A stretch of 64,000 nucleotides of DNA, taken from positions 89,646 through 153,645 of the forward strand of contig CAXXGE010000041.1 of NCBI GenBank assembly GCA_963677915.2. The letters are read 5' to 3'. This DNA comes from G963677915 sp963677915. GTDB lineage: Bacteria > Bacillota > Clostridia > Lachnospirales > Vallitaleaceae. Below are positions 19,542 to 27,903 of this stretch, one piece after another (within the stretch, counting starts at the first letter, position 1; every line of letters begins with the position of its first letter). The notes below the pieces were generated by a model that saw only the letters and a list, made by a program, of their open reading frames with translations, searched no databases and was not told the DNA's origin. Made by a program: the position numbers and the translations under genes.

Positions 19542-20285
19542 GCGGGCCTCCTCCATAAGTCAATTGTCACATCCCACCAGCGAGCGTCCCTACCGGGAAC
19601 AAAGCTCTGGTGGAGTTCATCTGAAAAGGCAGACAGCCAGCCCCGTGACAGATACAGGGCGAAGTGGGCCATCTTCCTGACAATAAAATTCAGTTCAATC
19701 ATGTTTCTTCCGGTCGTGCGGTTCACGACAATCGTATTTGCGGCGATCTCGTGCGTCAGCTCACCGCTCAGTTGGTTCGATGCGGTTCCGGTTTGTGCAG
19801 AAAATCCGAAAATAACGACCAGACAAAGAAGCACCGACTGCCATGCTTCAATCAAATCCCTGAATGCCTGCATGTGCCTGATGTTGTCGAAATCCCGGTC
19901 TTCCATAGCTCTCAGCAATCCTGTCTTCGCTGAGTTCAAAGGACCTCTCCAGATAATGCAGGCACGCGTCAAGGTTGCTGTAGTTTTCATCCGGTGCCAT
20001 ACAGCAGCGAAATAGTACAAGCCAGGTTGTAGTTGCAGAAAGCCAGCTGTTTAGCATCTTCCGCCTTACCATCGAGCAGCGTCCCCGCATAGAACAGAGT
20101 TGCTGCGTATTCATATTCTCTGTTGCTGTAATAATACATGCCCGCATTGTTCAATGATTTCTACGTCTTCAGCATCCACTGTGATGTTACCGTCATTGGT
20201 AGCTTTTTCAAAAGAAATGAATCTGATATGCTCATCCTGCTGACTCATGAGAGTATCCTGGACCACTTCCTTGCTGCTTTGAATC
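19538..20285 (-). pseudogene. fused TPR-VanZ remnant I
   Basis: Compared with the pair at 23979-25113, the first half of the TPR gene lacks its membrane anchor. The TPR end (FRDLIEAWQ) is fused directly to VanZ (CLVVIFGFSAQTG), losing VanZ's start. An internal VanZ piece between LYLS and SAFSDELHQ is missing. A frameshift near 20000 and an extra base near 19918 split the TPR part. Upstream, TRDLFTRG in a shifted frame is a remnant of the 3' end of ugd, as at 46032. It is non-functional debris of the ugd-TPR-VanZ arrangement seen in the polysaccharide locus. Confidence 0.8.
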
Positions 20286-20335
20286 ACTATTTGAAAGCCT
20301 CTAGTGAACAGATCTCTTGTCTAGCCATTCTCTCT

Positions 20336-20430
20336 GTATCACCTGTCAATGTCAGAATAGTCCCGAAGTTGACTGGTGACAGGTGCCGTTTGCCGAGGTA
20401 GCGTGCTAAAGCACAGGCGAGGCTTGCCTT
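20336..20430 (-). repeat. REP-like dispersed repeat R1
   Basis: It begins ATCACCTGTCAATGTCAGAA, includes GACTGGTGACAGGTGCCG and a GTGCTaaAGCAC hairpin, and ends GGCTTGCC. It is identical to R2 and closely like R3 (29143-29232). Confidence 0.7.
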
Positions 20431-20570
20431 AAAAGCTACTATCGGGAGCGGTGCCGTATCCAGAAGCATTATGGTATTTATTATCCAGAAGATTATGTTG
20501 AGTCTGACACGCCTGCTGTTCGGATTCTTTTCTCATATACTATCAATTATGCTCTTTAGCTTTATATCAA

Positions 20571-21318
20571 TCATGCGGGCCTCCTCCATAAGTCAATTGT
20601 CACATCCCACCAGCGAGCGTCCCTACCGGGAACAAAGCTCTGGTGGAGTTCATCTGAAAAGGCAGACAGCCAGCCCCGTGACAGATACAGGGCGAAGTGG
20701 GCCATCTTCCTGACAATAAAATTCAGTTCAATCATGTTTCTTCCGGTCGTGCGGTTCACGACAATCGTATTTGCGGCGATCTCGTGCGTCAGCTCACCGC
20801 TCAGTTGGTTCGATGCGGTTCCGGTTTGTGCAGAAAATCCGAAAATAACGACCAGACAAAGAAGCACCGACTGCCATGCTTCAATCAAATCCCTGAATGC
20901 CTGCATGTGCCTGATGTTGTCGAAATCCCGGTCTTCCATAGCTCTCGCAATCCTGTCTTCGCTGAGTTCAAAGGACCTCTCCAGATAATGCAGGCACGCG
21001 TCAAGGTTGCTGTAGTTTTCATCGGTGCCATACAGCAGCGAAATAGTACAAGCCAGGTTGTAGTTGCAGAAAAGCCAGCTGTTTAGCATCTTCCGTCTTA
21101 CCATCGAGCAGCGTCCCCGCATAGAACAGAGTTGCTGCGTATTCATATTCTCTGTTGCTGTAATAATACATGCCCGCATTGTTCAATGATTCTACGTCTT
21201 CAGCATCCACTGTGATGTTACCGTCATTGGTAGCTTTTTCAAAAGAAATGAATCTGATATGCTCATCCTGCTGACTCATGAGAGTATCCTGGACCACTTC
21301 CTTGCTGCTTTGAATCAC
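20571..21318 (-). pseudogene. fused TPR-VanZ remnant II
   Basis: Same structure as remnant I: MIQSSKEVVQDT replaces the TPR anchor, ISFEKATNDGNITVDAEDVE follows, a frameshift near 21065 occurs, and the TPR end is fused to VanZ with the same two VanZ deletions. The shared deletions show that unit I and unit II descend from one already damaged copy. Confidence 0.82.
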
Positions 21319-21365
21319 TATTTGAAAGCCTCTAGTGAACAGATCTCTTGTCTAGCCATTCTCTC

Positions 21366-21461
21366 TGTATCACCTGTCAATGTCAGAATAGTCCCGAAGT
21401 TGACTGGTGACAGGTGCCGTTTGCCGAGGTAGCGTGCTAAAGCACAGGCGAGGCTTGCCTT
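21366..21461 (-). repeat. REP-like dispersed repeat R2
   Basis: Same element as R1. Its left end joins block B at GCCTT, a short stretch common to the REP end and to the sensor gene, which looks like a recombination joint. It encodes the last 27 or so residues of the truncated sensor gene at 21370. Confidence 0.7.
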
Positions 21462-22311
21462 TGGAATGCATGTCAGTGATGTCCGAAAAGACCACGAGGG
21501 AACCGCTGTACTTTTCACTGACGTCCATCATCCTTTTCAGTTTGATGGCATAAGTCCTGTCTGATCCATTGATCGACAGCGTTTTTTGCAGTGACATCTC
21601 CATCATTTCCGTTTTCAAAAATGCGTCGGCTTCACTTGTAATCCATTCTAAACGGTCATCAATGTCCATTTCTCTGTAGTCTTTGGCCCCAGACATATCC
21701 AGACCGAGAAAAACAGCCGCCGCCTGGTTGTTGATGTTCTGGATTCTGTTCTCCCTGTCCAGGAGGATGGCCGGATCGTACATGCTTTCGAATACTGTCA
21801 GATACTTGTTCTTCTCATTCGTCATATGCCGGTTCTGTTCCTGTAGCTCCTCGACCAGATGCTTTTCTGACAGCTCCATCCATTTAGTTGTGAATCCAAG
21901 TTCGACAAAATCGAAAAATCGTCTTATATACTGACTGAAGTACGTCTTTTCCTCAATGCTAAAACCGCCCTCCTGAACGAGGTCCACATAGGCCTGGCAA
22001 TAGTACTTCACCAGTCCCAGAAACATGCCGATTGTAACGCCCCTAGAACGGAGCTTCCTTGCTTCGATTATTCCGAATTCAGCTATTTCGCTGTTGGCGT
22101 AGTCATCGTCCGGGCCCATTTCAGAAATGTCGCTTGTTTTGTCGATGACTTTGACCAGTGCATCTGTAAGGCCGGATATGGACATGCGCCAAGCCTCTTT
22201 CAGCGTCGATGTATATTTCGTATAATCATGTTTTTTTGCATAATCAAGAATCTTACCCATAAGAACTTCCTCATTTTCCAGAAGTTCGTTCTTCAACTTG
22301 CCAATATCCAT
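21370..22311 (-). pseudogene. PAS sensor truncated by REP (copy B)
   Basis: An uninterrupted frame of 313 codons from the ATG preceded by GAGGTGAAG. Residues 1-150 form the helical sensor region (EAWRMSISGL, FLGLVKYYCQAYVDLV), which resembles an RsbRD N-terminal domain. A PAS domain follows to SDITDMHSKG. Where copy C has its GGDEF domain, this frame runs into the REP element and ends KPRLCF-TLPRQT-PVTSQLRDYSD. It could still give a stable sensor without output, but it is most simply a truncated duplicate. Identity to copy A is very high. Confidence 0.8.
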
Positions 22312-22511
22312 ACACTTCACCTCTTCATTTGACATACTTGAAAAATTCTAGCACAACATGTCGATAAACACTTGAATGATGTCATAAACTATCATGAAAA
22401 ATGTAATAATCGACAAACAGTGAGAAGACCTATGAATCCTTTATCAGGTTCACGAGTCTAATCAGGCCCTTCCTTCAAGGCGTACAATCAGGCGCCAATT
22501 AGTCCTCTATG
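21457..22511 (-). repeat. segmental duplication block B
   Basis: Partner of block A (12505-13479). B keeps the 79 bases that A has lost and so is closer to the parent sequence. Its right end lies in the last codons (GHRGLIGA) of the DUF4301 gene, its left end in REP R2. Confidence 0.9.
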
Positions 22512-23881
22512 CCCGTCCCTCAGCAGGTCATTGACCGTCTTGACCGGGTTGAAGGTGGAAAGAGGAACCTCCACAAACAGGGTGTTCCAGTTGTGCATCG
22601 CGCCATTCCAAAGACCCGGATGTTCGAGCGCTTTCAGCTTCCTGCCCTTGTATGTCTTTTCACTGATGAAATATCTCTCCTGATTGACAAATTCCAGCAG
22701 ATTGAACTTCTCGTTCTTATGGTCTCTGATGAAGCAGACCAGGTTCACCGGATTGAAAAACCGGGACTGATTCAGTATCTGCAGCTTCTCTTCATCGTTT
22801 ACGTCAATTTCCGACCTCTCACAGATCTGCAGATCAGTATAGTCTCCGTTGTCCACAACAAAGGGGCCGCCACCCGGTTCGCCCTGGTTCTTGACCATGC
22901 CGCAAACCCTTAGTGGTCTGTTAAGGAAGGCGAGCGCCCTGTCTTTGGTTATTTCGGTTTTGCTGACGATATTCAGAGTGTCCTCCATGAACCTGATGAT
23001 TTCATCCAGGTCATAGTCGTCAGCCAGCAGGTCCAGAATGTAGCTGTCGATCTGCTGTTTGACTTCATATCCGGCAGATGCCAGCATTTTCTTGGCGTCT
23101 ATGGTGTCCTCCACATATTCCTTGTGGCACACATTGTCAATGTTCTTGATGAAAATGATGTCCCCATCCAGATCATTCAGATTTTCGATTAGAGAACCAT
23201 GTCCGCCGGCCCTATACAGCACCTCTCCGTTTTCATCCAGAAAAGGCTTGTTCTCCATATCGACGGCCAATGTATCCGTCAGTCTGTTCTGAAAGGAATG
23301 CGAAATATCAATATGGTCTTTTCCATGCAGGGCTCTGCCGACATAGCTTGTAAAGAGCTCTTCGTGGTGTTCCGAAATCGTGAAATGCAATTTGACAGAA
23401 TCTTTGCCTACATATCGTTCGCCTTCATAGATATGCTCGTCGATGGGTGTCCTTGAATGGCCGTCATAGGCATGCATCTTGACCAGAGCTTTCGGCAGGT
23501 TTCCGTAGTTCATTTATTCCTCAGAATCATTTCTATCAGTTCGATTCTGCCTTCTTCGCTTTCCTTGTCGATGTCACCGGAATCCAGGTGCGTTTCCATG
23601 TCACGATAGAATGGAAACTGCTCCAAATTCTCGAAGAAATCCACTACGGAATCGGTTTCTGTTCTATCCTCCAGGTACTGATACAAATCCTTGAACATTC
23701 TGGTGGCAGCGCCGCTGGCCGGAACGAACTTCACACATTCCAGATCCATGTAGTCATCGCTGACCTTGTCGACCGCCGTTAACTCGTTAGCCGTAACAGC
23801 GGAAATGATATTAACGTACTGTGTGCCTCTTTCAAATTTTCCAATAAACTTTTCCATAACAATCCCCTCATTGATCATCAT
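22488..23881 (-). pseudogene. DUF4301 family protein, split by one base
   Basis: Two frames, 23881-23510 (123 residues) and 23513-22488 (341 residues), meet at AATAAATGAAC. Adding one A to the AAA run would fuse ILRNK to NYGNLPKALVKMHAY, which in this family are parts of one protein of about 500 residues. The first frame has FVPASGAATRMFKDLYQYL, typical of its nucleotide-binding start. The second has GHGSLIENLNDLDGDIIFIKNIDNV and ends near the natural C-terminus. Function of the family is not established; the fold resembles sugar nucleotidyltransferases. Either a frameshift, an ATGA-coupled split gene, or a homopolymer error. Confidence 0.75.
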
Positions 23882-23978
23882 TGACGTTTAGTTGTAAAAA
23901 AATCCTATATCAGACTAAGTCTGTTGTCCTACTCTCCCTCAATTTGAATCGTTTAATGCAATATGTTAATGATGATCA

Positions 23979-24458
23979 TCAAAATGATGTTTCATCGGAT
24001 ACCCGTTTCATTGATTTTCTGTAACACTTCACTGCTTTCCATAACTGGTAAAGCACCAGGCCTGCAGCAGCACCCGAGCTGTCTATCAGCACATCCTGCC
24101 AGCGGGCGTCCCTGCCGGGAACAAAGCTCTGGTGGAGTTCATCTGAAAAGGCAGACAGAATACAGATAGATATGCCTGCAAAAAAAGCCCTCTTCCTTGA
24201 CATACCTGTGTCTGCAAGGGCAGACATTACAGCCATCCCCAGTGACAGATACAGGGCGAAGTGGGCCATCTTCCTGACAATAAGATTCAGTTCAATCATG
24301 TTTCTTCCGGTCGTTTGGCTCATGACATTCGTATTTGCAGCGATCTCGTGCGTCAACTCACCGCTCAGGTGGTTCGATACGGATCCGGACTGAGCAGAAA
24401 ATCCGAAAATAACGACCAGGCAAATAACCGCCGGCAACCATGCTATCCATTTACTCAT
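23979..24458 (-). CDS. VanZ-like membrane protein
   Basis: 159 residues with four predicted membrane segments and the VanZ core: RKMAHFALYLSLG, then SAFSDELHQSFVPGRDARWQDVLIDSSGAAAG read in parts. Its start overlaps the end of the TPR gene (ATGAGTAA), so the two are translated as a unit. The founder VanZ gives low-level teicoplanin resistance in vanA clusters, but most VanZ-like proteins have no assigned role. A close paralogue pair lies in the polysaccharide locus at 44905-46005. A short hairpin, CAGAC-TTA-GTCTG, before a T run near 23899-23915 may end the transcript. Confidence 0.88.
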   Translation of the reverse strand: MSKWIAWLPAVICLVVIFGFSAQSGSVSNHLSGELTHEIAANTNVMSQTTGRNMIELNLIVRKMAHFALYLSLGMAVMSALADTGMSRKRAFFAGISICILSAFSDELHQSFVPGRDARWQDVLIDSSGAAAGLVLYQLWKAVKCYRKSMKRVSDETSF

Positions 24459-25113
24459 TGTCTTCCCCTTGCCTGTCGTCCTGCCATGCTTCCATCAGAT
24501 CCCTGAATGCCTGCATGTTCCTTATATTGTCGAAATCCTTGTCTTCCTTAGCTCTGGCAATCCTGTCTTCGCGAAGTTCAAAGGACCTCTCCAGATAGTG
24601 CAGGCACTCGTCAAGATTGCTGTAGTTTTCATCGGTGCCGTACAGCAGCGAAATCGTGCAGGCCAGGTTGTAGTAGCAGTAAGCCAGCTGTTTGGCATCC
24701 TCTGTCGCACCGTCGAGCAGCGTCCCCGCATAGAACAGGGCTGCTGCGTATTCATATTCGCCGTTGCTGTAATAATACATGCCCGCATCATTCAAGGATT
24801 CTACGTCTTCTGCATCCACTGTTATATGACTGTCATTTACAGCTTCTTCAAAAGAAATGAATCTGATATGCTCATCCGGCTGACTTATGAAAGTGTCCTG
24901 GACCTGTTGCACTGTCTCGATAGGGATCGGATCCGATTGCAGCGACATTTCGCCTGCCGCAGCGTCAGGCAATGGCTCGGTCTCGGCCATATCTTCCAGG
25001 GCAACCTCGATGGCAACGCCCTTGTCCCGGGACATGAGAGGTATCAATATGCTGATGCCCATGACAAGCAACAAGCCTACTATGGGTATTATTATATGCA
25101 TCCTGTTATTCAT
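24451..25113 (-). CDS. membrane-anchored TPR-like protein
   Basis: 220 residues. One N-terminal membrane segment (IIIPIVGLLLVMGISILIPL) is followed by an acidic low-complexity linker to about residue 95. The rest is helical and TPR-like: ESLNDAGMYYYSNGEYEYAA, AKQLAYCYYNLACTISLLYG, NLDECLHYLERSFELREDR. It is expected to face outside the membrane and to bind a protein partner, perhaps its neighbour VanZ. No family name is recognised. The intact copy of a set that also exists broken at 45347 and as remnants at 19538 and 20571. Confidence 0.82.
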   Translation of the reverse strand: MNNRMHIIIPIVGLLLVMGISILIPLMSRDKGVAIEVALEDMAETEPLPDAAAGEMSLQSDPIPIETVQQVQDTFISQPDEHIRFISFEEAVNDSHITVDAEDVESLNDAGMYYYSNGEYEYAAALFYAGTLLDGATEDAKQLAYCYYNLACTISLLYGTDENYSNLDECLHYLERSFELREDRIARAKEDKDFDNIRNMQAFRDLMEAWQDDRQGEDNE

Positions 25114-25149
25114 CCTGGACCACTTCCTTACTGCTTGGAATCACTATAA

Positions 25150-25195
25150 CTCTCTGTATCATCAATTGTCAGAATTGTCAGGGGTCTGACCCCTA
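25150..25195 (-). repeat. REP-like repeat R6 with AGGGGTC-T-GACCCCT palindrome
   Basis: ATCATCAATTGTCAGAATTG leads to AGGGGTCTGACCCCT, a 7-bp perfect palindrome around one base. It lies between the TPR start and the end of comM and seems to have trimmed the 3' end of comM. Confidence 0.6.
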
Positions 25196-25201
25196 TCTCG
25201 T

Positions 25202-26695
25202 CTATTGCCGCCTTATATCATCAATGTTTATCTTTGCCCGTTCGTCCATATCCGCCAAGGTTCTAGCGACGCGCAGCATCCTTGTGTACCGGCGTGCACT
25301 GAGATCTCCTGCATGCCGGGTTTCTTTTAGGAAATCAAGGGATTCCGCATCGAGTTCACAGTATTCCTTCAACTGTCCGGCATTCATCTGGGCGTTGCAA
25401 TGGATGTCAGGGAAATCAGCGAAACGGTGGCGCTGAATTTTTCTGGCGCTCTCCACCCTTTCCTTCAGGATACAGGACTGTTCGTTGTAGGAAAGCTTCC
25501 CTTCGCCTAGAAAATCTACCGGTTTGACATGCTCTATGATGTCGATCCGATCCATGATAGGGCCTGACAGCTTTTGCCGGTATTTCCTGACTTGAGTTTC
25601 CGTGCAGGTACATCGCGGCGACCCATGGTAACCGCATGGGCAAGGATTCATAGCTCCCACCAGCATAAAGTTGGCCGGATAGGTGTTTACGTCGTTGACT
25701 CTAGTAATCTGAACCCTTTTATCCTCCATGGGCTGCCTTAGTGAATCGATTGTCCTGCGGGAGTATTCGGGCATTTCGTCCAGAAACAGGACGCCATTAT
25801 GGGCAAGAGATATTTCTCCCGGCATAGCGTTGCGTCCGCCGCCGATCAGAGCATTCAGCGAAGCACTATGGTGAGGTGCCCTGAAAGGCCTCTCCGTAAT
25901 CAGGTTGCCTTTGTTCACCAGAAGGCCGGCGATACTGTATATTTTTGTCACTTCCAGTGCTTCGGCGGAGCTCATGTCCGGCAGAATCGTCGGCAGTCTT
26001 GAAGCTATCATGGACTTGCCGCAGCCCGGTTCTCCAATCAGCAGAAGATTGTGGCCTCCAGCTGCAGCGATTACCGCTTTTTCGACAACTTCCTGCTGTC
26101 CCAGCACATCCGAAAAGCACATATTTGATTCATTGACACGCAACGGCTGGACCAAGCCGCTATCTTCGTGATAGGGGGCACGACCCTCGCCGGTCATAAG
26201 ATCGATGACTTCCTTAAGGGTATCGAATCCCATAACGCATATATCATCAACCAATGCCGCTTCCTGCATGTTCGCCCTCGGTACTATGATATTGCAGATT
26301 CCTGCTTCCTTCGCCGCCACTACAAGTGGCAGGATGCCCTTGCACGTCCGTAGTTTCCCATCAAGCCCAAGCTCCCCAAAGAAAGCGCAATATTCGATTC
26401 TGGAACTGATCAGCTTTTCATCTTGAACCAGAAGGCCTAAAGCCATTGGCAAGTCGAAATGAGTGCCTGTTTTCTTGACATCCGATGGCGCCAAGTTGAA
26501 TACTATTTTCCCTTTATACACATCAATACTCAAATGCTCGATAGCGGCCCGAATCCGTTCTCCCGCCTCTTTGATTGCCTGGTCGGCCAGACCGATCATC
26601 ATCATCGAAGGCTTGCCGGGGGACGTGTTAATCTCAATATCAACCGGGTAGGCATCCACACCTTTGAGGGCGAAGCTTTTAATTATTGTTGACAT
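25202..26695 (-). CDS. comM: ComM/YifB-type Mg-chelatase-like AAA+ ATPase, slightly truncated
   Basis: 497 residues. The N-terminal Lon-like fold (VDIEINTSPGKPSMMMIGLAD) is followed by a chelatase/AAA core with Walker A GEPGCGKS and Walker B VLFLDEMPE, and by the C-terminal Mg-chelatase domain with SARRYTRMLRVARTLADM. In competent bacteria this helicase promotes branch migration during uptake recombination. Family members usually end with a segment like EAIQYRSLDR; here it stops at DIRRQ next to REP R6, so about ten residues are lost. GGAGG precedes the start. The first codons overlap the end of the RAYT gene by 13 bases. Confidence 0.9.
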   Translation of the reverse strand: MSTIIKSFALKGVDAYPVDIEINTSPGKPSMMMIGLADQAIKEAGERIRAAIEHLSIDVYKGKIVFNLAPSDVKKTGTHFDLPMALGLLVQDEKLISSRIEYCAFFGELGLDGKLRTCKGILPLVVAAKEAGICNIIVPRANMQEAALVDDICVMGFDTLKEVIDLMTGEGRAPYHEDSGLVQPLRVNESNMCFSDVLGQQEVVEKAVIAAAGGHNLLLIGEPGCGKSMIASRLPTILPDMSSAEALEVTKIYSIAGLLVNKGNLITERPFRAPHHSASLNALIGGGRNAMPGEISLAHNGVLFLDEMPEYSRRTIDSLRQPMEDKRVQITRVNDVNTYPANFMLVGAMNPCPCGYHGSPRCTCTETQVRKYRQKLSGPIMDRIDIIEHVKPVDFLGEGKLSYNEQSCILKERVESARKIQRHRFADFPDIHCNAQMNAGQLKEYCELDAESLDFLKETRHAGDLSARRYTRMLRVARTLADMDERAKINIDDIRRQ

Positions 26696-27258
26696 GACTT
26701 ACCCGCCTCCACATATTGCTTATAGAGTGCCGCCTTATCCCCGTTGAAATATTTGAGGATCCTGTCTTTGTCCACCACTATGTTTCCTTGGCTTGCTTCA
26801 CCGATATATTCCCCGTAACTGCTCCAAGGATACCGGGCAGGCGTAATCACCATATTGGCCCTTACAGGATTGAGATGGATATAGCGGCTCACTTCCAACC
26901 TATAGGCATCATCTTCAACAATTTCATCTGTGTAACGACCTTGAAACAGGTGCCCAACCAAGCCATACTTCTTGTTGAAATATATGGAATAATTACTGTG
27001 GGCATACTGAATGATACGCCAATGTTCATCTTCAATTGTTTCAATCAGTAAATGGACATGGTTGGTCATCAGGCAATACCCCATTAAAAAGAACGGATAA
27101 CGGCTCTTGGCAATAGTAAGAATTCTGAGATAAGCTTCATAGTCTTCTTCCTCCCGAAAAATATCACCTCTTCGATTGCCTCTGTTCATTATGTGGTACT
27201 CCGCTCCCGGATACCAAATACGCTTTTTTCTACTAATATAGACCATCCCCTCTCGCAA
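26683..27258 (-). CDS. REP-associated tyrosine transposase (RAYT, Y1 family)
   Basis: 191 residues. The start motif YHIMNRGNRRGDIFREEEDY, the HUH-type metal site TNHVHLLIE, the helix GHLFQGRYTDEIVED and RYIHLNPVRANM are all hallmarks of RAYT proteins. These single-stranded-DNA nucleases are related to IS200/IS605 TnpA and act on short palindromic REP repeats. Several REP-like repeats lie in this window. The gene overlaps comM, an unusual position for a transposase and a possible way to be transcribed with it. A second RAYT N-terminal half is found at 38666-39439. Confidence 0.9.
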   Translation of the reverse strand: MREGMVYISRKKRIWYPGAEYHIMNRGNRRGDIFREEEDYEAYLRILTIAKSRYPFFLMGYCLMTNHVHLLIETIEDEHWRIIQYAHSNYSIYFNKKYGLVGHLFQGRYTDEIVEDDAYRLEVSRYIHLNPVRANMVITPARYPWSSYGEYIGEASQGNIVVDKDRILKYFNGDKAALYKQYVEAGKSCQQ

Positions 27259-27405
27259 TAGATATCCTCTATCATGTCATAGGAAGGGCTTCTTTTCAAT
27301 GATTAATTATATTTTTTTAATTGTTATTATACATTTTTACTTATCTGGTAATACCTGTCAATCGGCGTCCTCCACCTAGGGCTTGCCGTTCCATCCTTTT
27401 CTCTA

Positions 27406-27465
27406 CATCACCTATCATTGTCAGAATTGTTCTCAATTTATCAGAATTATCAGGGGTCAGGCGCT
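27406..27465 (-). repeat. REP-like repeat R7
   Basis: ATCACCTATCATTGTCAGAA is shared with R3, followed by ATCAGGGGTCAGGCGC, half of the R6 palindrome. It ends the IS21 istA fragment (last codons read into it). Upstream at 27345-27375 lies a short piece matching the 3' end of the EAL gene at 39482, ACTTATCTGGTAATACCTGT. Confidence 0.55.
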
Positions 27466-27650
27466 TTTGTAGCCTTGTATTTGTCGATCTTTGATTCATA
27501 CACCGCCCGTTGATATTTCGGTGGTTCGGATAATGCCAGTAACTTCTTAACTGTATTTCTAGCTATTCCCTGAATTTCAGCTGTAGCACGTTTGGACTTT
27601 GTCTGCTTGTACACTTTCTGTACCGCTGCCCAGTCTTCCAAATTTTTCAC
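27450..27650 (-). pseudogene. IS21-family IstA N-terminal fragment
   Basis: 66 codons: MKNLEDWAAVQKVYKQTKSK, then a helix-turn-helix (TAEIQGIARNTVKKLL) and PPKYQRAVYESKID, the usual N-terminus of IstA transposases. GGAGGAAGAGG precedes the ATG. The DDE domain and istB are absent. The frame ends in REP R7. An inactive relic; its promoter and one element end survive. Confidence 0.82.
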
Positions 27651-27662
27651 CTCTTCTTCCTC

Positions 27663-27719
27663 CTTCCTGCATGCAAACCATGCAGGAAGAATTATAATTG
27701 CCCTTCAGAGGTGGGTCAA
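27663..27719 (-). promoter_or_regulatory. IS21 istA promoter with start-site hairpin
   Basis: Minus strand TTGACC (27719-27714), 17 bases, TATAAT (27696-27691). An 11-bp perfect hairpin, CTTCCTGCATG/CATGCAGGAAG (27689-27679 and 27673-27663), lies at the predicted transcript start and runs up to the GGAGG site. A transcript from this promoter would start inside the first arm, so the full hairpin forms only on read-through RNA. This is a known way for IS elements to block external expression. Confidence 0.6.
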
Positions 27720-27835
27720 TTCACAGTGTTAAATTATCATGGTACAGTGCAAACCAGAACCAAGACAGCTTACTCGTTATCCCTAAGGGTGGGTCAATTT
27801 TCAGCGTTAATCCCGGGTCAATTTTAAGTATAAAT
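27709..27835 (-). mobile_element. IS21 end with repeated TGGGTCAATT motifs
   Basis: TGGGTCAATT occurs at about 27712 and 27786, and CGGGTCAATTTTAAG at about 27809. Multiple short direct repeats of this type form the ends of IS21 elements. With the istA fragment it defines a left-end relic of roughly 27440-27835. The opposite end was not found. Confidence 0.6.
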
Positions 27836-27850
27836 CAACAACAGGCACTC

Positions 27851-27880
27851 TTGTCGTGTGATTCTATATCGTGGTATAAT
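27851..27880 (+). promoter_or_regulatory. promoter of the toxin-antitoxin pair
   Basis: TTGTCG (27851-27856), 18 bases, TATAAT (27875-27880), then AAAGGAG and the antitoxin ATG at 27904. These pairs are normally autorepressed by the antitoxin, but no clear operator palindrome was seen. Confidence 0.6.
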
Positions 27881-27903
27881 TAGGCCATAAAGGAGTGATT
27901 ATT

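Larger units (their letters stand above)
19401..20430 (-). repeat. tandem duplication unit I (about 1.03 kb)
   Basis: Unit I is repeated head-to-tail as 20431-21461 with an offset of 1033 bases at matched points (for example ATG 19541 and ATG 20574). Each unit holds the first 47 or so codons of the PAS/HD-GYP gene, a TPR-VanZ remnant, the last codons of ugd, and a REP-like element ending GGCTTGCCTT. Confidence 0.9.
20431..21461 (-). repeat. tandem duplication unit II
   Basis: Second unit of the tandem pair described at 19401. It differs by scattered single-base changes and small indels, so the duplication is not brand new. Its PAS part is a 5' stub only: MIDIKLKSIIDSI, then a frame break, then LLDTAPLPIVAFKA, reading into REP sequence. 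Confidence 0.9.

Noticed and set aside
19401..21461. CRISPR or satellite array
   Set aside because: Only two long units with gene content; no short repeat-spacer pattern occurs here or elsewhere in the window.
22488..23881. Programmed frameshift in DUF4301
   Set aside because: The ATGA overlap invites it, but no slippery heptamer with a downstream structure was seen. A one-base loss explains it more simply.
23979..24458. Glycopeptide-resistance cluster
   Set aside because: VanZ-like proteins alone do not indicate it. No vanHAX, vanRS or vanY genes are present.
24469..25149. 226-codon plus-strand open frame
   Set aside because: Antisense to the TPR gene; the same shadow appears in each TPR copy.
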